Assembly (NCBI RefSeq): GCF_025567285.1
Contig: NZ_JAOQJT010000008.1
Location: forward strand, 1 to 64,000
Length of the DNA: 64,000 bases
Direction of reading: 5' to 3'
DNA from: Coprococcus aceti
Lineage (GTDB): Bacteria; Bacillota; Clostridia; Lachnospirales; Lachnospiraceae
Every line of letters starts with the position of its first letter. The stretch's first letter is position 1. A model generated the notes under the pieces. The model saw only the letters and a list, made by a program, of their open reading frames with translations. It ran no database searches and was not told the DNA's origin. This document shows positions 27,462-36,093 of this stretch, one piece after another. Position numbers and translations under genes: made by a program.

Positions 27462-29336
27462 ATGACACAGCACTTGCAGACGATGATGTGTGAATACACC
27501 ATACTGATAATCATGCTCTATATAGGTGTGAGATGTCTTAATCAAAGAAATAATAAGATCATAAGATCGTTTTCTCATTTTGTATTCGGAGTAATTGCTT
27601 TCCAGATAATAAATATACCTGTAAGAATGGTTGACGCAGGACTGGTGCGTATGCCGGCCGCGGTGGTTTTTGTGTTGAATTGCGGATTCATGATCGCAGA
27701 GACATTTGTGACATATGAATGGTTTTATTTTTTCGAGAGCATACAGAATTCATTATTTGTGGAAAAAAAGATAATACGGGCATTGCGCAGTATTCCGCTT
27801 GTTCTGATGATTGTGCTGTGTGTGGTCTCGTGGTGGACAGGCTGGCTTTTCTACGTGGATGATACGGGCATGTATCGCAGAGGAGCATTGTTCGCACTTC
27901 AGGTGGTACTTCCATATACCTATGTATTTGTGACACTCGTCAGTGCGATAGTATATTCCATTACCAGAAGAGAGAAAAGATCTGCCGTCATCATAACTAT
28001 AGCACTCATACCTGCGCTTATATGTTCAGTGTTGCAGATTGTTGCGGGTGGTTCTTATGTTCTGGCTGGACTGACGCTTTCGGCGATGTTCGTGTATATA
28101 GAGCTCTGCATGGAGGATATTAGAAAGGTTGAGAAGCTTGAGGTTATCGAGAAGGCCAACCACGAGCTGGAGAATGCCCTGGATATGGCGAATAAGGCTA
28201 ACAACGCTAAGACGGTGTTCCTCAACTCCATGTCTCATGATATAAGAACCCCTATGAACGCGATAATAGGCTTCACAGACCTTCTGAATGACAACCTGTC
28301 CGACCAAGACAAGGCGCGCGATTATATAGCCAAGATCAGATCATCAAGTGATTATCTGCTGTCCCTTATCAACAATGTATTGGAGATGGCAAGGATAGAG
28401 AGCGGCAAGACAGAACTGGACGAGAGCAGTATATCACTTAAAAGTCTTGATTCGGTGTACTGGCTGTTTGAAAGTCAGATGAAGGAGAAGAACATAGACT
28501 TTACATGGAATGTGAATGTGAAGCATAACAATATTCTATGTGATGTAGTGAAGATAAAAGAGATACTCATGAACATCATCAACAACGCATATAAGTATTC
28601 TCTTCCAGGAGACAGCGTTGCGGTGAAGATCGATGAGCTTCCATGCGACAGGGATGGTTATGTGAGGATACGCACAGTGGTCAGTGACACGGGAATTGGA
28701 ATGTCGGAGGATTTCCTGGAGCATATATTTGAGGATTTCAGCAGGGAACAGACATCCACGGAGAGCGGACAGTTTGGAACAGGACTTGGCATGGCTATAG
28801 TTAAGAAGATAGTCGACCTTATGGGGGGAGATATAGATGTGCAGAGTGAACCGGGAAAGGGTACGACATTTACTGTTACACTTGAGCATCGTATATCCCA
28901 GAATGTTGAGGATGCTGGTTCGGTAGAGAAGCGCAACGAGGATTATTCATTTGAGGGCAGAAGGATAATCCTGGCGGAGGATAACGATCTGAACGCTGAG
29001 ATAACAATGACGATACTTGCCGGTGCGGGCATGGAGGTCGACAGAGCCGCAGACGGAATCCAGTGTATAGACATGCTGGAGAAAGCGGAGCCGGGATACT
29101 ACGATCTCATCCTCATGGATATACAGATGCCGAACATGGATGGTTACAAGGCAACCATGATCATACGAAAGCTGGACGACAGACGCCTGGCGGATATACC
29201 TATAATCGCTATGACTGCAAATGCGTTCAACGAAGACCGTAAGAAAGCCTTTGAGGTGGGCATGAACGGATACATAGCCAAGCCGATAAGCGCAGAGGAT
29301 CTAAAGATGACGCTGGCTGGGATCGTGGAAGAATAA
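27462..29336 (+). CDS. Membrane hybrid sensor histidine kinase (multi-TM - HisKA - HATPase - REC)
   Basis: 624 residues. The first 220 contain about six or seven membrane segments with no large extracellular loop, so it likely senses something in or near the membrane. A short coiled coil (residues 220-250) leads to the H-box LNSMSHDIRTPMNAIIGF (His259). Then come the N-box EILMNIINNAYKYS, DTGIGM and GTGLGMAIV. The receiver ends the protein: IILAEDNDLN, LILMDIQMPNMDG (Asp553), IAKPISAEDL. A GGGGGG tract five bases before the ATG is its ribosome binding site. It sits right after the HPt gene and the deletion remnant. Confidence 0.92.
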   Translation: MTQHLQTMMCEYTILIIMLYIGVRCLNQRNNKIIRSFSHFVFGVIAFQIINIPVRMVDAGLVRMPAAVVFVLNCGFMIAETFVTYEWFYFFESIQNSLFVEKKIIRALRSIPLVLMIVLCVVSWWTGWLFYVDDTGMYRRGALFALQVVLPYTYVFVTLVSAIVYSITRREKRSAVIITIALIPALICSVLQIVAGGSYVLAGLTLSAMFVYIELCMEDIRKVEKLEVIEKANHELENALDMANKANNAKTVFLNSMSHDIRTPMNAIIGFTDLLNDNLSDQDKARDYIAKIRSSSDYLLSLINNVLEMARIESGKTELDESSISLKSLDSVYWLFESQMKEKNIDFTWNVNVKHNNILCDVVKIKEILMNIINNAYKYSLPGDSVAVKIDELPCDRDGYVRIRTVVSDTGIGMSEDFLEHIFEDFSREQTSTESGQFGTGLGMAIVKKIVDLMGGDIDVQSEPGKGTTFTVTLEHRISQNVEDAGSVEKRNEDYSFEGRRIILAEDNDLNAEITMTILAGAGMEVDRAADGIQCIDMLEKAEPGYYDLILMDIQMPNMDGYKATMIIRKLDDRRLADIPIIAMTANAFNEDRKKAFEVGMNGYIAKPISAEDLKMTLAGIVEE

Positions 29337-29405
29337 TTTTGATGATTTTCCACATAATAACTCCAAAGCAATTATTTAACATGCAATGGAGGGTTAATAC
29401 TGTTT

Positions 29406-29951
29406 ATGAAGGCGACAGGAATAGTGAGAAGGATAGACGATCTCGGAAGGATAGTCGTTCCGAAGGAGATAAGAAAGGTTCTCAGGATAAGAGAGGGGGA
29501 CCCGTTGGAGATATTTACCGGCAAGGAGGGCGAGATAGTTCTCAAGAAGTATTCGCCCATGGCTGATCTGACTGCATTTGCACAGCAGTATGTGGAGGCA
29601 ATATCCCAGAGCCTTGGACTGCCGGTTGCCATCACGGACCGGGATTCAGTCATAGCGGTGGCGGGAATGCCGAAGAAGGAGCTGATGGGCAAGGAGCTTC
29701 ACAGTGAGCTTGAGAGCGTGATAAACGACAGGAAAGCGATAGTTGCCCGCAAAGGCGATGCGAAGTTCATACACATAACCACAGACGACCTGAATTACGA
29801 TGGACAGGTGGTGCAGACCATTATATCAGAGGGCGATGCAGTGGGCTCTGTCATCGTGATAGTGCGTGACAGCGGACACAGAATAGGTGAGATAGAGCAA
29901 AAAGCAGCGGTGATCGCGGCGGCATTTCTGGGCAAACAGATGGAAGGGTAG
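29406..29951 (+). CDS. spoVT: Stage V sporulation protein T (AbrB-like regulator)
   Basis: 181 residues. The N-terminal swapped-hairpin AbrB domain reads MKATGIVRRIDDLGRIVVPK, then EIRKVLRIREGDPLEIF. A GAF-like C-terminal domain (residues 55-178) distinguishes SpoVT from AbrB. In Bacillus, SpoVT tunes sigma-G genes in the forespore. Its place ahead of HU, RqcP, yabP/yabQ, divIC and spoIIE is the common clostridial order. GGAGGG lies about 13 bases before the ATG, slightly far. Confidence 0.93.
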   Translation: MKATGIVRRIDDLGRIVVPKEIRKVLRIREGDPLEIFTGKEGEIVLKKYSPMADLTAFAQQYVEAISQSLGLPVAITDRDSVIAVAGMPKKELMGKELHSELESVINDRKAIVARKGDAKFIHITTDDLNYDGQVVQTIISEGDAVGSVIVIVRDSGHRIGEIEQKAAVIAAAFLGKQMEG

Positions 29952-29989
29952 CCGGTAATGCAAGAATTTGGCAAAAAGTGAGTAAAATC

Positions 29990-30020
29990 AAGGGGTTTCG
30001 GCCTCGAAATCCCTTATTTT
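29990..30020 (+). terminator. Terminator after spoVT
   Basis: AAGGGGTTTCG - GCCT - CGAAATCCCTT forms an 11-bp stem with one G-T pair, followed by ATTTT. Confidence 0.75.
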
Positions 30021-30022
30021 CC

Positions 30023-30051
30023 TTGACAAATATAACCATTTTAGGTATAAC
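30023..30051 (+). promoter_or_regulatory. Promoter of the HU gene
   Basis: Consensus TTGACA at 30023-30028, a 17-base spacer and TATAAC at 30046-30051. This is close to ideal, as expected for a highly expressed nucleoid protein gene. The leader to the ATG is about 80 bases. Confidence 0.85.
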
Positions 30052-30138
30052 TATACATGTTGAGCTCAGAGTTTTCTGCTTTTGCGGGTAGCAGGCGGAT
30101 GACAGAGAGCATTTATTTTTTAAAGGAGGAATTATCTA

Positions 30139-30411
30139 ATGAATAAGACAGAATTAGTTGCAGCAATCGCTGAGAAGACAGAATTATCAAAGAAGGACGC
30201 TGAGGCAGCATTAAAGGCTTTCACAGACGTTGTAGCAGATGAGTTAAAGAAAGGTGAGAAGATTCAGTTAGTTGGATTTGGTACATTCGAGGTATCAGAG
30301 AGACCAGCTAGAGAGGGTAGAAACCCAAGAACTGGCGAGACAATGACAATCGCTGCTTCAAAGGCACCTAAGTTCAAGGCTGGAAAGGCATTAAAGGATT
30401 CAATCAACTAA
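30139..30411 (+). CDS. hup: HU-type DNA-binding protein
   Basis: A 90-residue nucleoid protein that bends and compacts DNA as a dimer. It is the standard HU length and carries the typical start MNKTELVAAIAEKTELSKKD and the DNA-binding arm GFGTFEVSERPAREGRNPRT followed by IAASKAPKFKAGKALK. AAAGGAGG precedes the ATG. Expressed from the strong promoter at 30023 and followed 16 bases later by the S4-domain gene. Confidence 0.97.
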   Translation: MNKTELVAAIAEKTELSKKDAEAALKAFTDVVADELKKGEKIQLVGFGTFEVSERPAREGRNPRTGETMTIAASKAPKFKAGKALKDSIN

Positions 30412-30427
30412 TCTTTAAGGGTTTGAT

Positions 30428-30667
30428 ATGAGACTTGATAAATACCTTAAGGTATCCAGAATCATCAAGAGAAGAACCGTGGCGAACGAGGCATGCGATG
30501 CCGGAAGAGTCATGGTCAACGACAAAGTGGCTAAGGCCGGAACCGATGTCAAGGTTGGAGATGTTATCGAGATAGAATTTGGCAACAAGACGGTGAAGGT
30601 CAGAGTTACAATGATTGCAGATTCCACTAAAAAGGAAGATGCCAAGGATATGTTTGAGTATGTGTAA
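30428..30667 (+). CDS. rqcP: S4-domain RNA-binding protein (RqcP/YabO family)
   Basis: 79 residues, nearly all one S4 RNA-binding domain: MRLDKYLKVSRIIKRRTVAN, then GRVMVNDKVAKAGTDVKVGD. In Bacillus, RqcP (YabO) works with RqcH in ribosome-associated quality control, adding alanine tails to stalled chains. The position between HU and yabP matches the Bacillus/Clostridium arrangement, which supports this over the related heat-shock protein Hsp15. Confidence 0.9.
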   Translation: MRLDKYLKVSRIIKRRTVANEACDAGRVMVNDKVAKAGTDVKVGDVIEIEFGNKTVKVRVTMIADSTKKEDAKDMFEYV

Positions 30668-30670
30668 AAA

Positions 30671-30711
30671 TATGCCGGAATATACATAGTGTATTCCGGC
30701 ATATTTTTTTT
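30671..30711 (+). terminator. Terminator after rqcP
   Basis: ATATGCCGGAATA pairs with TATTCCGGCATAT across a short loop, followed by eight Ts. Very strong. Confidence 0.9.
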
Positions 30712-30756
30712 GTGGGCTCATATAGTTTATTAAATAGCTTGAGAAGGTTTCTGAAC

Positions 30757-31029
30757 ATGGGGGAAGTTAATAAGGCAAAAACCCACAAGGTGGTCATGGA
30801 CAACAGGAACAGTCTGTCCATGACAGGGATCAGCAAGGTCACATCAATAGATCCTGATCTGGTTCTGCTGGTGACCGAGCAGGGGAAACTCAAGATAATA
30901 GGCAAGAATATGCAGGCGACAAATCTGGACCTTGACAAGGGAATGCTGGATCTCACAGGAAATATCAACTCCATGATATATTCGGGTGACAAGGAAGGTG
31001 CTTTTTCTATAAAGGGGTTGTTCAAGTGA
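30757..31029 (+). CDS. yabP: Sporulation protein YabP
   Basis: 90 residues of the YabP/YqfC family: HKVVMDNRNSLSMTGISKV, DPDLVLLVTEQGKLKIIGKN, LTGNINSMIYS. In Bacillus it is made in the mother cell and is needed for sporulation, possibly via the spore coat. The ATG at 30757 follows GAGAAGG; an in-frame GTG at 30712 lies in the preceding terminator and is rejected. Its TGA overlaps the yabQ ATG. Confidence 0.9.
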   Translation: MGEVNKAKTHKVVMDNRNSLSMTGISKVTSIDPDLVLLVTEQGKLKIIGKNMQATNLDLDKGMLDLTGNINSMIYSGDKEGAFSIKGLFK

Positions 31030-31370
31030 TGAGCGATATGGCGGCAGGGCAGCTCTGGGGATATGGGATATGTGTTGCAGCCGGAGCGTGCTCAGGTGTA
31101 CTGGGATCGCTGTTCTGGTTCATCTCAAAGCTCTTTAGGAACAGCCGCGCGGTGGCGTGGATATGCGATATTACACTTTGGTTGATATTAAGTGTAGTAG
31201 TTATGGCGGTCAGTTACATATGCTGTGACGGAGATCTGAGACTATATATTTTTTTAGGATTTTTTTCAAGCTTTTTACTTGTATTTTTTACTATAAATTG
31301 GGCTGCTTCGAAAATTGCAAACCATATATTGTGTAAGAAAAAACAAGATTCAAAAAATGTGAAAATGTGA
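31029..31370 (+). CDS. yabQ: Spore cortex protein YabQ
   Basis: 113 residues with three membrane segments (around residues 8-30, 43-64 and 72-95), matching YabQ, a mother-cell membrane protein required for spore cortex formation in Bacillus. The start overlaps the yabP stop (TGATG), so the two are co-translated. A short basic tail, CKKKQDSKNVKM, ends it. Confidence 0.85.
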   Translation: MSDMAAGQLWGYGICVAAGACSGVLGSLFWFISKLFRNSRAVAWICDITLWLILSVVVMAVSYICCDGDLRLYIFLGFFSSFLLVFFTINWAASKIANHILCKKKQDSKNVKM

Positions 31371-31384
31371 CGGCAAAAAGTGCG

Positions 31385-31413
31385 TTGACATAATTAGTCT
31401 TAAATAGTAAAAT
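31385..31413 (+). promoter_or_regulatory. Promoter of divIC
   Basis: TTGACA at 31385-31390, a 17-base spacer, TAAAAT at 31408-31413. It lies between yabQ and divIC and lets the division gene be expressed outside sporulation. Confidence 0.75.
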
Positions 31414-31500
31414 TATGTCAATATGTTCGTTTGGCTACGAACTTTTTGTATATTATTACAAGAAAAGACAAGTAATAAAGTAATGAATGGGGAGTTTCTA

Positions 31501-31821
31501 ATGAATAAGACGGTCGGCAGATCAAAGTCAAAAAAGAATAACAAGATCACAACGAAGCTTGGAATGGTTCTGGTTGTGAGCTGTCTGATATTGCTGGCAG
31601 TGGTTGTACTGTACAAAGCACAGAGCCTGAAAGCACAGAAGGAGAGCCTGCAGGTTCAGGCTGCGGAGCTTCAGGAACAGCTTGACAGTGCGAAGGAAGA
31701 TTATAAGAAGCTTGAAGAGCGTGAGAAATATATGCAGACAGATGAGTATGTTGAGGATGTGGCCAGATCACAGCTCGGTCTCATATATCCTGACGAGATC
31801 GTGGTAAAGCCTGAGGAATAA
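31501..31821 (+). CDS. divIC: Septum formation initiator (DivIC/FtsB family)
   Basis: 106 residues: a basic cytoplasmic tail (residues 1-20), one membrane segment (MVLVVSCLILLAVVVLY), then a coiled coil (residues 45-78). The family's end motif follows, YVEDVARSQLGLIYPDEIVV. It bridges FtsL and DivIB/FtsQ in the cell division complex. The ATG at 31501 follows GGGGAG; the longer frame from 31423 would cover the promoter region and is rejected. Confidence 0.92.
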   Translation: MNKTVGRSKSKKNNKITTKLGMVLVVSCLILLAVVVLYKAQSLKAQKESLQVQAAELQEQLDSAKEDYKKLEEREKYMQTDEYVEDVARSQLGLIYPDEIVVKPEE

Positions 31822-31832
31822 AGTCAGAACAT

Positions 31833-31867
31833 AGCGGATGCTGATTTCAGCATTCGCTATTTTTTTG
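31833..31867 (+). terminator. Terminator after divIC
   Basis: AGCGGATGCTG - ATTT - CAGCATTCGCT with one mismatch, followed by a run of seven Ts. Confidence 0.88.
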
Positions 31868-31916
31868 CGCATTTGACGGATATACTTCTTGTCACTATGA
31901 ACAGGAAGGCGGGAAA

Positions 31917-34040
31917 ATGTTGATGAGAGAAAAGGTGAATGGGTTCGTCGGAGTGATGGCGGTGGCTATTCTGTGTATGGTCAGCGGCTTATGCATGGTC
32001 TGGGGGATAGCCCCGGTGGTTCTGGCTGTGTATGTGGCGGCCTGTGCGGTGTGTGGGAGATACATGATAACCTGCATCGGGTGTGCGGCGGGAGTCGCAG
32101 CCGGATCTATGGGCATAGCAGGGCTGTTGCACGCATATGAGTATATGATACCGGGGCCTGTGTATTCCGGTGTGATGGTGACGGAGAAATATCTGGTGCT
32201 GCTGGGACTTGCGATGTGTCTTATGAAGATCGTGTACTCCAGAAATTCCAGATCGTATGTAAGGGTGATCGTCGTCATGTCGGCTGCCGTGCTTATGGGA
32301 AACATAGTGGTATATGCGGATAACATGCTTATGGCTGCAGCTTATGGAGTGGTGGAGGCTGCGATATTCATGTGTGCCAGTGTGATACTGAAACCGGGGA
32401 TTGGACTTCTATATACATATATCTGCGGGGATGCCTCGGATGTGGAGAGGGATGAGAGCTGGAATATAAGTCAGGGCATAGTGAGCCTCATGGCGCTGGC
32501 GGCGGTCGTTCTGTGGGTTGTTCCGGGTGAGGATATCTACGGTGTGAATCCGGCATTTATGCTAGCTCTGGTTCTGATATTGTACGCGGTGTATAGAACT
32601 GGAGCGGTGTACGGATGCGGAATGGCGGCGGTGGCGGGAAGCATCGTGTCGGTCAAGCTGAATGACAGCAGGTGGCTCATGTGGATGCTCCTTGTGACGC
32701 TGGTCATGCTCATAGGCCGGGCACTCACCGGGAGAAGAAAGGTGTCTGCAAGTCTGTTCTATGTTCTGGGGTGCGTTCTTGCCTCCGTGGCGGATGGAAC
32801 AGTGCTGTGGAACGGCTCTGGGCGGGAGACCGCATTTTACTATATAAATATCGCCGTTCCGGTCGTATTGTTTGCGTGTATACCTGGTGCTCTGCTGGGC
32901 GCCATGGACGAGGAGACAGATCCGGCGTGTCTTCAGGCGGCTGCTGCGGAGATTAACAGACTCACGGCCTGCAAGATAGAAGATATGGCAAATGTGTTCA
33001 GACGGCTCGATTATACATTTGCCGGGAGCGATGAGCCGGCGATAAGCCTGGGACAGATCGGCGAACTCGTGGATGGCTTCAGGAGACAGATAGATCTGAT
33101 AGGTGAGGCGAGGGAGATATCCGATGAAAAGCTGCTGGGGCAGATAAGATCGCTGGGGATGGACGAGGTCAGGGTCACGGCATCCATGGACAGTGGCAAC
33201 AGGAGCCGATACTATGTGGCGGGAAGAACGTCAGGTCAGGGCATGGTGCTGTCAAGACAGGTGGCTGATGTACTGAGTGGGTATTTCAGGAAGAATATAA
33301 GGGCGGGCATGGATTCGCCGAGCCTTTTCTTCGATGAGTACAGATCTGCCGTGTACGAGGAGGCGGCGCGTTACAAGGGGCGTTACCATGTCAGAAGGAT
33401 AAAGAAATATGGCTCTCCGGTGTCGGGGGATAATTTCTCGGTGAAGGAGTATGAGGATGGCAGGCTGGTGATGATGCTGTCTGACGGCATGGGAAGCGGA
33501 AGCCTGGCCTCCTGCGAGAGCTGCATGATGCTGGACACCATGGAGGAGCTGCTGGAGGCGGGATTTGCCCCGGAGTACAGCATTGCATTTGCCAATCGAT
33601 GTATGTCCAGGAGAAATAAGGGCAGAATATTCACGACATTTGATATGGTGGTCATAGACATGTACGACGGCACCATGAGGAGCTTCAAGCAGGGGGCGTC
33701 GGTGACCTATGTGATACACCCAGGCGATGATGGAAATGAGGTCCGCCAGATAACGAGCACTACTCTTCCCGTGGGCGTGCTGGACGATGCCGAGTGCGAC
33801 ATGGCGGATGTGAAACTTGCGGCGGGGGATGCCGTGGTCATGGTGAGCGATGGGCTCTCGGATATGGATGTGTCCGATCACATGCAGGATGTGCTCAAGG
33901 GAATAAGAGTGGGTGACAGCAGACGGATGGTCGATGATATACTGGGCGCCATGATAGGACAGGGGGATGTGTCGCTTCGGGATGATGTGACGGTCATGGC
34001 GGCGGTGATATCAGGATCTGAGAAAAGTAGCGCAGCCTGA
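31917..34040 (+). CDS. spoIIE: Stage II sporulation protein E (SpoIIE phosphatase)
   Basis: 707 residues. The first 320 or so are mostly membrane segments (about ten), the middle is a linker, and the last 200 form a PP2C-type phosphatase (VMMLSDGMGSGSLASCES, FTTFDMVVIDMYDG, AVVMVSDGLSDMD). SpoIIE dephosphorylates SpoIIAA in the forespore to release sigma-F and also binds FtsZ. It is about 120 residues shorter than the Bacillus protein, mainly in the central region. The ATG follows a GGAAGGCGGG stretch. It sits between divIC and tilS as in Bacillus. Confidence 0.94.
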   Translation: MLMREKVNGFVGVMAVAILCMVSGLCMVWGIAPVVLAVYVAACAVCGRYMITCIGCAAGVAAGSMGIAGLLHAYEYMIPGPVYSGVMVTEKYLVLLGLAMCLMKIVYSRNSRSYVRVIVVMSAAVLMGNIVVYADNMLMAAAYGVVEAAIFMCASVILKPGIGLLYTYICGDASDVERDESWNISQGIVSLMALAAVVLWVVPGEDIYGVNPAFMLALVLILYAVYRTGAVYGCGMAAVAGSIVSVKLNDSRWLMWMLLVTLVMLIGRALTGRRKVSASLFYVLGCVLASVADGTVLWNGSGRETAFYYINIAVPVVLFACIPGALLGAMDEETDPACLQAAAAEINRLTACKIEDMANVFRRLDYTFAGSDEPAISLGQIGELVDGFRRQIDLIGEAREISDEKLLGQIRSLGMDEVRVTASMDSGNRSRYYVAGRTSGQGMVLSRQVADVLSGYFRKNIRAGMDSPSLFFDEYRSAVYEEAARYKGRYHVRRIKKYGSPVSGDNFSVKEYEDGRLVMMLSDGMGSGSLASCESCMMLDTMEELLEAGFAPEYSIAFANRCMSRRNKGRIFTTFDMVVIDMYDGTMRSFKQGASVTYVIHPGDDGNEVRQITSTTLPVGVLDDAECDMADVKLAAGDAVVMVSDGLSDMDVSDHMQDVLKGIRVGDSRRMVDDILGAMIGQGDVSLRDDVTVMAAVISGSEKSSAA

Positions 34041-34091
34041 GTAACTCTATGCTATAATATGAAATTATGATATTTACAGAAGGATAAATGT

Positions 34092-35552
34092 ATGGATGTA
34101 TTTGAAAAAGATGTTCTTGAGTATATAAGAAAATACCACATGTTTGATGGTATAAGTCACTGCGTGTGCGGTGTGTCCGGCGGCGCGGATTCGGTGAGCC
34201 TGCTCACGGTGCTGGCAAGGCACAGGGCGGAGCTGGGAATAGATATACACGTTGTACACATAAATCACATGATACGCGGTGAGGCTGCGGATGGTGACCA
34301 GAGCTACGTTGAGACTTTGTGTGGTGAATATGGTGTCACATGCGACTCTTACAGGATCGATGTCAGGAAGCTTGCGGAGCAGGCCGGACAGACCGTGGAG
34401 GAGGCCGGACGCCATGCAAGATATGATGCATTTGACAGGATGCGTGCCAGGTATGCGGATGAGGGCTGTGTGATCGCAGTCGCCCACAACCGCAACGATG
34501 TGGCTGAGACGGTTCTGTTCAACATGGCGAGGGGAACCGGAATGGGCGGCATAAAGGGTATAGCCCCGGTGAGGGATCACATAGTGAGACCGCTTCTTGG
34601 GAGCGACAGGAGCCACATAGAGGAATATCTTGACCGGAAGGGGATCAGATACTGTACGGATGCCACCAACAATGAGGATGATTACACTAGGAACAAGATA
34701 AGACACAGGATACTTCCTCTTATGAATGAGATAAATGGACAGGCCACGGAGCACATTTGCCAGATGGCCATGATGGCGGCTGATTACGAGCGGCTTGCTG
34801 CCGGACTGGTTGATGATTTCCTGACGGGACAGGGAATTGATGTCAGAAGTGAAGGCTGTGGCTGGACCGGAGACAGCACTGACCGGAGATATGAGCTGGA
34901 CATGGCGGCTCTCAAGGAGCAGGACAGGCTCGTGCAGGAGCTTGTCATAAGAAAGCTCATCGGAATGGTGTGCGGAGGCCTGAAGGATATCGGCATGAGC
35001 CATGTGTCGGAGGTTACGAAGTTGTACTCGGCTGACACCGGGGCGGGGATCAATCTTCCTGCCGGTGCGAGGGTGTGGCTGGAGTACGGCAGACTGGTAT
35101 TTGCCGGCGGTGAGAACCGCGCCGGTGACCAGAGCTGTCAGGACGGCGGGCTGCCGGGCTGCGTGGACATAGACATCACCTGTGATGGTGAGTATGAGCT
35201 GTGTGAGGGAAGGCTTACGGTCAGGATCTACGACAGACCTGAAGCCCTTGATCTTGCAAAAAAAGAGTGTACGAAGTTTCTTGATTATGGTAAAATAAAA
35301 CAGTGTCTGCAGTTGCGGACATTTGAAAACGGGGATTATATAGTCGTTAATTCTGCGGGCTCGAGAAAGAAGCTCAACCGTCTGTATACTGACTGTAAGA
35401 TACCGGTGGACAAGCGGCGTAATATTCCACTTGTGACATCCGGGCAGGAGGTCGTGTGGGCCGTGGGACTTAGGATTGGCGAGAATTATAAAGTGACAGA
35501 AGATACACAAAAGATAATTGAGTTGAATTTTAACAGGAGGAAACAGAGTTGA
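34092..35552 (+). CDS. tilS: tRNA(Ile)-lysidine synthase
   Basis: Attaches lysine to C34 of the tRNA-Ile CAU anticodon so that it reads AUA. The 486-residue product has the PP-loop CGVSGGADSVSLL near residue 29, HINHMIRGEAADGD, and VAHNRNDVAETVLFNMARGTG. The C-terminal TilS domain follows (RTFENGDYIVV, KKLNRLYTDCKIPVDKR). It overlaps hpt by four bases, the conserved tilS-hpt-ftsH order. AGAAGGA precedes the ATG. Confidence 0.95.
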   Translation: MDVFEKDVLEYIRKYHMFDGISHCVCGVSGGADSVSLLTVLARHRAELGIDIHVVHINHMIRGEAADGDQSYVETLCGEYGVTCDSYRIDVRKLAEQAGQTVEEAGRHARYDAFDRMRARYADEGCVIAVAHNRNDVAETVLFNMARGTGMGGIKGIAPVRDHIVRPLLGSDRSHIEEYLDRKGIRYCTDATNNEDDYTRNKIRHRILPLMNEINGQATEHICQMAMMAADYERLAAGLVDDFLTGQGIDVRSEGCGWTGDSTDRRYELDMAALKEQDRLVQELVIRKLIGMVCGGLKDIGMSHVSEVTKLYSADTGAGINLPAGARVWLEYGRLVFAGGENRAGDQSCQDGGLPGCVDIDITCDGEYELCEGRLTVRIYDRPEALDLAKKECTKFLDYGKIKQCLQLRTFENGDYIVVNSAGSRKKLNRLYTDCKIPVDKRRNIPLVTSGQEVVWAVGLRIGENYKVTEDTQKIIELNFNRRKQS

Positions 35553-36070
35553 AAGAACAGATTGGTGTTATGCTCAGCAGCAGTGAGGTGGAAAACAGAA
35601 TAAGCGAGATGGCAGCAGCCATAGATAAGGCATATGAGGGAAAGACGATACATTTGATCGGAATCCTTAAGGGAAGCGTGTTCTTCATGTGTGAGCTTGC
35701 GAAGAGAATGAAGAGTCCGGTCACCATGGACTTCATGTCTGTGAGCAGCTATGGCGATGGAACAAAGTCATCAGGTATTGTCAAGCTGAACAAGGATCTT
35801 GATGAGTCTATAGAGGGAAAGGATGTAATTATCGTGGAGGACATTCTTGATTCGGGAAGAACCCTTTCATACCTTGTGAAGCTTCTCGGCGAGAGAAAGC
35901 CTGCAAGCCTTGAGGTTGTGACCCTGCTTGACAAGCCGGACAGAAGAGTTATCCCGGTTGAGCTGTATATGACAGGTTTTGAGATCCCTGACAGATTTGT
36001 TGTGGGATACGGCCTTGACTGTGCCCAGAAGTACAGAAACCTTCCATATATAGGTGTCATAGAGCAGTAA
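35549..36070 (+). CDS. hpt: Hypoxanthine phosphoribosyltransferase
   Basis: Salvages hypoxanthine and guanine to IMP and GMP using PRPP. 173 residues with the PRPP-binding motif DVIIVEDILDSGRTL and SVFFMCELAKRM. The start is TTG at 35549, nine bases after AGGAGG, overlapping the tilS stop; no ATG fits. It lies 23 bases upstream of ftsH. Confidence 0.95.
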   Translation: MKEQIGVMLSSSEVENRISEMAAAIDKAYEGKTIHLIGILKGSVFFMCELAKRMKSPVTMDFMSVSSYGDGTKSSGIVKLNKDLDESIEGKDVIIVEDILDSGRTLSYLVKLLGERKPASLEVVTLLDKPDRRVIPVELYMTGFEIPDRFVVGYGLDCAQKYRNLPYIGVIEQ

Positions 36071-36093
36071 TATATTGATTAAGGAGCATATAC

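Noticed and set aside
34074..35510. 478-codon open frame on the minus strand
   Set aside because: It is exactly antisense to tilS, has no ribosome binding site and no recognisable domain; it is a by-product of tilS codon use.
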